Positions 61,238-64,000 of a stretch of DNA of 64,000 nt are shown one piece after another (within the stretch, counting starts at the first letter, position 1; every line of letters starts with the position of its first letter). The DNA comes from Vibrio hepatarius (GTDB lineage Bacteria > Pseudomonadota > Gammaproteobacteria > Enterobacterales > Vibrionaceae): NCBI RefSeq assembly GCF_011806575.1, contig NZ_JAATOO010000022.1:18315-82314 (forward strand). Reading direction: 5' to 3'. The notes under the pieces were generated by a model. The model was given only the letters and a program-made list of their open reading frames with translations, did no database searches and was not told where the DNA came from. The translations under genes were made by a program, and so were the position numbers.

Positions 61238-61861
61238 ATGAATGACCAGCCTTATCTGATACCAGCTCAATCCGTTCAATTTGAAGACGAAATCAAAAAG
61301 AGCGTCTTCATTACTTACTTGGCTCACACTCCGTCGATTGATAGTGCGAAAGCGTTTGTCGAGCAGATAAAGACCAAACATGCGGACGCACGCCATAACT
61401 GTTGGGCATTCGTCGCTGGACGAGCAGAAGATTCGATGAAGTGGGGATTCAGTGATGATGGTGAACCTTCAGGTACGGCGGGAAAACCGATGTTGGCACA
61501 GTTATCCGGTTCTGGCGTTGGAGAAATCACCGCTGTCGTGACGCGTTATTCTGGTGGGATAAAGTTAGGTACGGGCGGCTTAGTGAAAGCTTACGGTGGC
61601 GGGGTTTCGCAAGCACTCAAGCTGCTTCAAACAATTGAGAAAAAAATAACCACTCAGTTGCAACTAGAGTTAGACTATGCGTTTATGCCTATAGTCCAGT
61701 CTCTTATCACTCAATTTGAGGCACAGGAAGTGTCTGCAGACTATAGTGATCAAGTTAAATTAGTCGTGGATATTGAGCAGCGCAAGGCCAACGACTTTAC
61801 ACAGGCAGTAATCAATAAGAGTGGCGCTAAAGCTCTGGTTACGCCTTTAAAAGCAAATTAA
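61238..61861 (+). CDS. yigZ: IMPACT-family protein YigZ
   Basis: A two-domain protein of the YigZ/Impact family. The N-terminal domain has the signature GFSDDGEPSGTAGKPML and YSGGIKLGTGGLVKAYGGG; the C-terminal domain is ferredoxin-like. Cellular function is unsettled; E. coli YigZ has nucleic-acid and translation-related suggestions. The start at 61238 (MNDQPYLIPA) matches the family start and gives 207 residues; 61190 would add 16 residues in the fadB control region. Neither has a strong ribosome-binding site. trkH follows, as in E. coli. Confidence 0.9.
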   Translation: MNDQPYLIPAQSVQFEDEIKKSVFITYLAHTPSIDSAKAFVEQIKTKHADARHNCWAFVAGRAEDSMKWGFSDDGEPSGTAGKPMLAQLSGSGVGEITAVVTRYSGGIKLGTGGLVKAYGGGVSQALKLLQTIEKKITTQLQLELDYAFMPIVQSLITQFEAQEVSADYSDQVKLVVDIEQRKANDFTQAVINKSGAKALVTPLKAN

Positions 61862-61909
61862 ATATTCAGGAAGCAAGAAGTTTAACTTCTATCTATAGTC
61901 AGTCTATCA

Positions 61910-63367
61910 ATGCAATTTCGTTCAATTATTCGCATCGTCGGGCTTTTGCTCGCACTGTTTAGTGTATCTATGTTGGCGCCCGCTCTGGTCGCTTTGATAT
62001 ACCGTGACGGCGCTGGTGTGGCATTTGTTACCACTTTCTTTGTTTTGCTTTTTTGCGGGGCATTGTGTTGGTTCCCTAACCGACGCTTTAGACACGAGTT
62101 GAAAGCGCGTGACGGCTTCTTGATCGTGGTTCTATTCTGGACGGTATTGGGTAGCGCGGGTTCGATTCCTTTTTTGCTTTCCGACAACCCTAATGTTTCA
62201 GTGACCGACGCCTTTTTTGAGTCGTTTTCCGCCCTTACCACAACCGGTGCGACGGTCATTGTTGGTCTAGACGACCTTCCTAAGGCAATTCTGTTTTACC
62301 GTCAGTTTCTACAGTGGTTTGGTGGGATGGGGATCATCGTATTAGCCGTGGCGATTCTTCCCGTACTGGGTATCGGTGGTATGCAGTTGTACCGTGCTGA
62401 AATCCCAGGGCCCGTTAAAGATAGTAAGATGACTCCGCGAATCGCCGAAACCGCTAAAGCGCTATGGTATATCTACCTCAGTCTGACGATTGCTTGTGCG
62501 ATGGCATTTTGGTTTGCGGGCATGACCCCTTTTGATGCGATCGGCCATAGCTTTTCAACCATCGCCATCGGTGGCTTTTCAACTCATGATGCCAGTATGG
62601 GTTATTTTGATAGTTACGCGATTAACCTGATTACCGTCGTGTTTCTCTTAATCTCCGCGTGTAACTTCTCGCTGCACTTTGCCGCGTTTGCGTCTGGTGG
62701 CGTTCATCCTAAGTATTACTGGAAAGACCCTGAATTCCGTGCGTTTCTTTTTATCCAGTTACTGCTGTTTGTCGTGTGCTTCGTGATGCTACTTAACCAT
62801 CACTCTTACGACTCCTATTATGACGCGTTTGACCAAGCGTTGTTCCAGACGGTATCTATTTCTACCACGGCCGGATTCACCACGACGGGATTTTCAGAGT
62901 GGCCACTGTTTTTGCCTGTATTGCTGTTGTTTTCTTCTTTTATTGGGGGATGTGCGGGTTCAACAGGTGGCGGGATGAAAGTTATCCGTATCTTGTTGCT
63001 GACGCTGCAAGGGGTTCGTGAGTTAAAACGTTTGGTACACCCAAGAGCCGTATACACCATCAAAGTCGGTGGTACCGCCCTTCCTCAACGTGTTGTTGAT
63101 GCGGTTTGGGGATTCTTCTCTGCTTACGCATTGGTCTTTGTTGTGTGTATGTTGGGACTGATTGCGACTGGGATTGATGAATTGAGTGCGTTTTCAGCCG
63201 TTGCGGCAACATTAAATAACTTAGGTCCTGGGCTCGGTGAAGTCGCATTGCACTTTGGCGACATCAATGACAAAGCGAAATGGGTACTCATCGTCTCGAT
63301 GCTATTTGGGCGACTGGAAGTCTTTACTCTATTAATTCTGTTAACGCCGACATTCTGGCGTAGTTAA
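61910..63367 (+). CDS. trkH: Trk potassium transporter membrane subunit TrkH
   Basis: TrkH is the potassium-conducting subunit of the Trk system, gated by cytoplasmic TrkA. Its four pore loops are visible: ALTTTGATV, TIAIGGFSTH, TTAGFTTTGF and TLNNLGPGLG, with the selectivity glycines in place. It has 485 residues with about ten helices. It follows yigZ by 48 bp and precedes hemG by 9 bp, the order yigZ-trkH-hemG also found in E. coli. Confidence 0.97.
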   Translation: MQFRSIIRIVGLLLALFSVSMLAPALVALIYRDGAGVAFVTTFFVLLFCGALCWFPNRRFRHELKARDGFLIVVLFWTVLGSAGSIPFLLSDNPNVSVTDAFFESFSALTTTGATVIVGLDDLPKAILFYRQFLQWFGGMGIIVLAVAILPVLGIGGMQLYRAEIPGPVKDSKMTPRIAETAKALWYIYLSLTIACAMAFWFAGMTPFDAIGHSFSTIAIGGFSTHDASMGYFDSYAINLITVVFLLISACNFSLHFAAFASGGVHPKYYWKDPEFRAFLFIQLLLFVVCFVMLLNHHSYDSYYDAFDQALFQTVSISTTAGFTTTGFSEWPLFLPVLLLFSSFIGGCAGSTGGGMKVIRILLLTLQGVRELKRLVHPRAVYTIKVGGTALPQRVVDAVWGFFSAYALVFVVCMLGLIATGIDELSAFSAVAATLNNLGPGLGEVALHFGDINDKAKWVLIVSMLFGRLEVFTLLILLTPTFWRS

Positions 63368-63376
63368 GGAGCGCAA

Positions 63377-63907
63377 GTGAAAAAAGCTTTATTTCTTTAT
63401 TCTTCACGCGAAGGTCAAACCAAAAAGATTCTTAACTATATAGAGGAAGAACTTAACGACTTTGCGTGTGAGCTGGTTGACCTACATACAATAGACTCAA
63501 TTGATATCAGTGCTTACGACAGAGTGCTGATTGGGGCGTCGATTCGATACGGACACTTAAATAAGAAGCTCTACCAGTTTATCGAGAAAAACCAACAACA
63601 ATTGGAAAGCCACTCTAAGGTAGCATTTTTCTGCGTTAACTTAACCGCTCGTAAAGAAGACCAAGGTAAAGATACTCCTGAAGGCAGTGTTTACATTCAG
63701 ACGTTTTTAAAGAAGTCACCTTGGCAGCCAAGGCTAATTGGTGTATTTGCCGGGGCGTTGTATTACCCGCGTTATGGTTTCTTCGACAAAATGATGATTA
63801 AGTTGATTATGACGTTGACTGGTGGAGAAACGGATACCACTAAAGAAGTCGAGTACACCAACTGGAAAAAGGTCTCTCTTTTCGCGAAAAAATTCGCTGA
63901 GTTGTAG
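63377..63907 (+). CDS. hemG: Menaquinone-dependent protoporphyrinogen IX dehydrogenase HemG
   Basis: A flavodoxin-like enzyme that oxidises protoporphyrinogen IX in heme synthesis, passing electrons to quinones. The FMN phosphate loop FLYSSREGQTKKI is at residues 5-17, and the long insert around 125-150 (YPRYGFFDKMMIKLIMTLTG) marks HemG among flavodoxins. It has 176 residues. GGAGCG lies before the GTG/ATG start. In E. coli an rRNA operon follows hemG, and the sequence after this copy also looks like a strong promoter. Confidence 0.95.
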   Translation: MKKALFLYSSREGQTKKILNYIEEELNDFACELVDLHTIDSIDISAYDRVLIGASIRYGHLNKKLYQFIEKNQQQLESHSKVAFFCVNLTARKEDQGKDTPEGSVYIQTFLKKSPWQPRLIGVFAGALYYPRYGFFDKMMIKLIMTLTGGETDTTKEVEYTNWKKVSLFAKKFAEL

Positions 63908-63928
63908 TCGAAACGTATGCTTTTAAAG

Positions 63929-63954
63929 CGTTCGGATCAATAAATGACCGAACG
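63929..63954. repeat. Hairpin after hemG
   Basis: CGTTCGG-A-TCA (63929-63939) pairs with TGACCGAACG (63945-63954) with one bulged A. On the plus strand it is followed by an A run, not T, so it is not a canonical terminator for hemG; it could stop leftward transcription. Confidence 0.5.
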
Positions 63955-64000
63955 ACAAAAAAAACAAGAAAAATGTAGAAAAAGGGTTGCCAAGATAATT
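63955..64000 (+). promoter_or_regulatory. Candidate strong promoter (UP element and -35) at the window edge, possibly of an rRNA operon
   Basis: A long A/T tract (63955-63983) precedes TTGCCA (63987-63992), the arrangement of rRNA P1 promoters; the -10 would fall just outside the window. hemG is followed by an rRNA operon in E. coli, which makes this reading plausible. Confidence 0.45.

Noticed and set aside
1..64000. CRISPR arrays, prophage, insertion sequences, integron cassettes, toxin-antitoxin or defence genes
   Set aside because: No tandem spaced repeats, transposase, integrase or defence-type domain was seen; gene order is conserved core chromosome.

Overview
The window is core chromosome from a Vibrio-like gammaproteobacterium (Vibrionaceae), around the replication origin of the large chromosome. 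The evidence is the gene order dnaA-dnaN-recF-gyrB, rpmH-rnpA-yidD-yidC-mnmE-mioC, an origin-like spacer, mnmG-rsmG-parA-parB-atpIBEFHAGDC-glmU, together with a Vibrio-type outer-membrane protein (DUF2860) and an MneA-type Mn exporter behind a yybP-ykoY riboswitch. The species cannot be fixed from the sequence alone. I see no phage, insertion sequence, integron, CRISPR array, rRNA or tRNA gene.

Layout, left half. 1-4 kb holds srkA-dsbA, yihG and a beta-barrel outer-membrane protein. 4-8.6 kb is the most accessory-looking part: a CysB-type regulator, then a leftward cluster of two membrane proteins (one DUF3100-like), an M20 amidohydrolase and a LysR regulator, preceded by a perfect 12-bp inverted repeat. 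8.8-17.1 kb holds comM and, divergently, a complete attenuated ilvGMEDA operon with a recognisable leader peptide. 17.2-21.3 kb carries acuI, a LysR regulator, two small membrane proteins, tusA and mneA with its riboswitch. 21.5-26.5 kb carries glyQS, avtA and an Hsp20 gene with a sigma-32-like promoter and a ROSE-like RNA thermometer hairpin.

Layout, right half. 26.8-33.1 kb is the leftward dnaA-dnaN-recF-gyrB operon, with a 122-bp ERIC-like palindromic element at the gyrB stop. 33.4-35.7 kb is a polar amino acid ABC transporter. 35.9-40.25 kb is rpmH to mioC, 40.29-40.60 kb is oriC (DnaA boxes, 15 GATC sites, AT-rich unwinding region), and 40.7-52.1 kb runs mnmG to atpC. The rest is glmU, a divergent permease/binding-protein pair, punC/punR, fadBA with a FadR-like operator, yigZ, trkH and hemG. 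The last bases look like the start of a strong, possibly rRNA, promoter.

How it fits together: this is the replication, segregation, translation and energy core near the origin, plus branched-chain amino acid synthesis, fatty acid oxidation and small transport units. Regulation by RNA is unusually easy to read: leader-peptide attenuation (ilv), a Mn riboswitch (mneA) and an RNA thermometer (hsp20). I found no clearly new multi-gene system. The best candidates for new biology are the DUF3100/M20/LysR cluster, the cyclohexadienyl-dehydratase-like binding protein with a lone permease, the 38-bp perfect palindrome beside mneA and the ERIC-like element.
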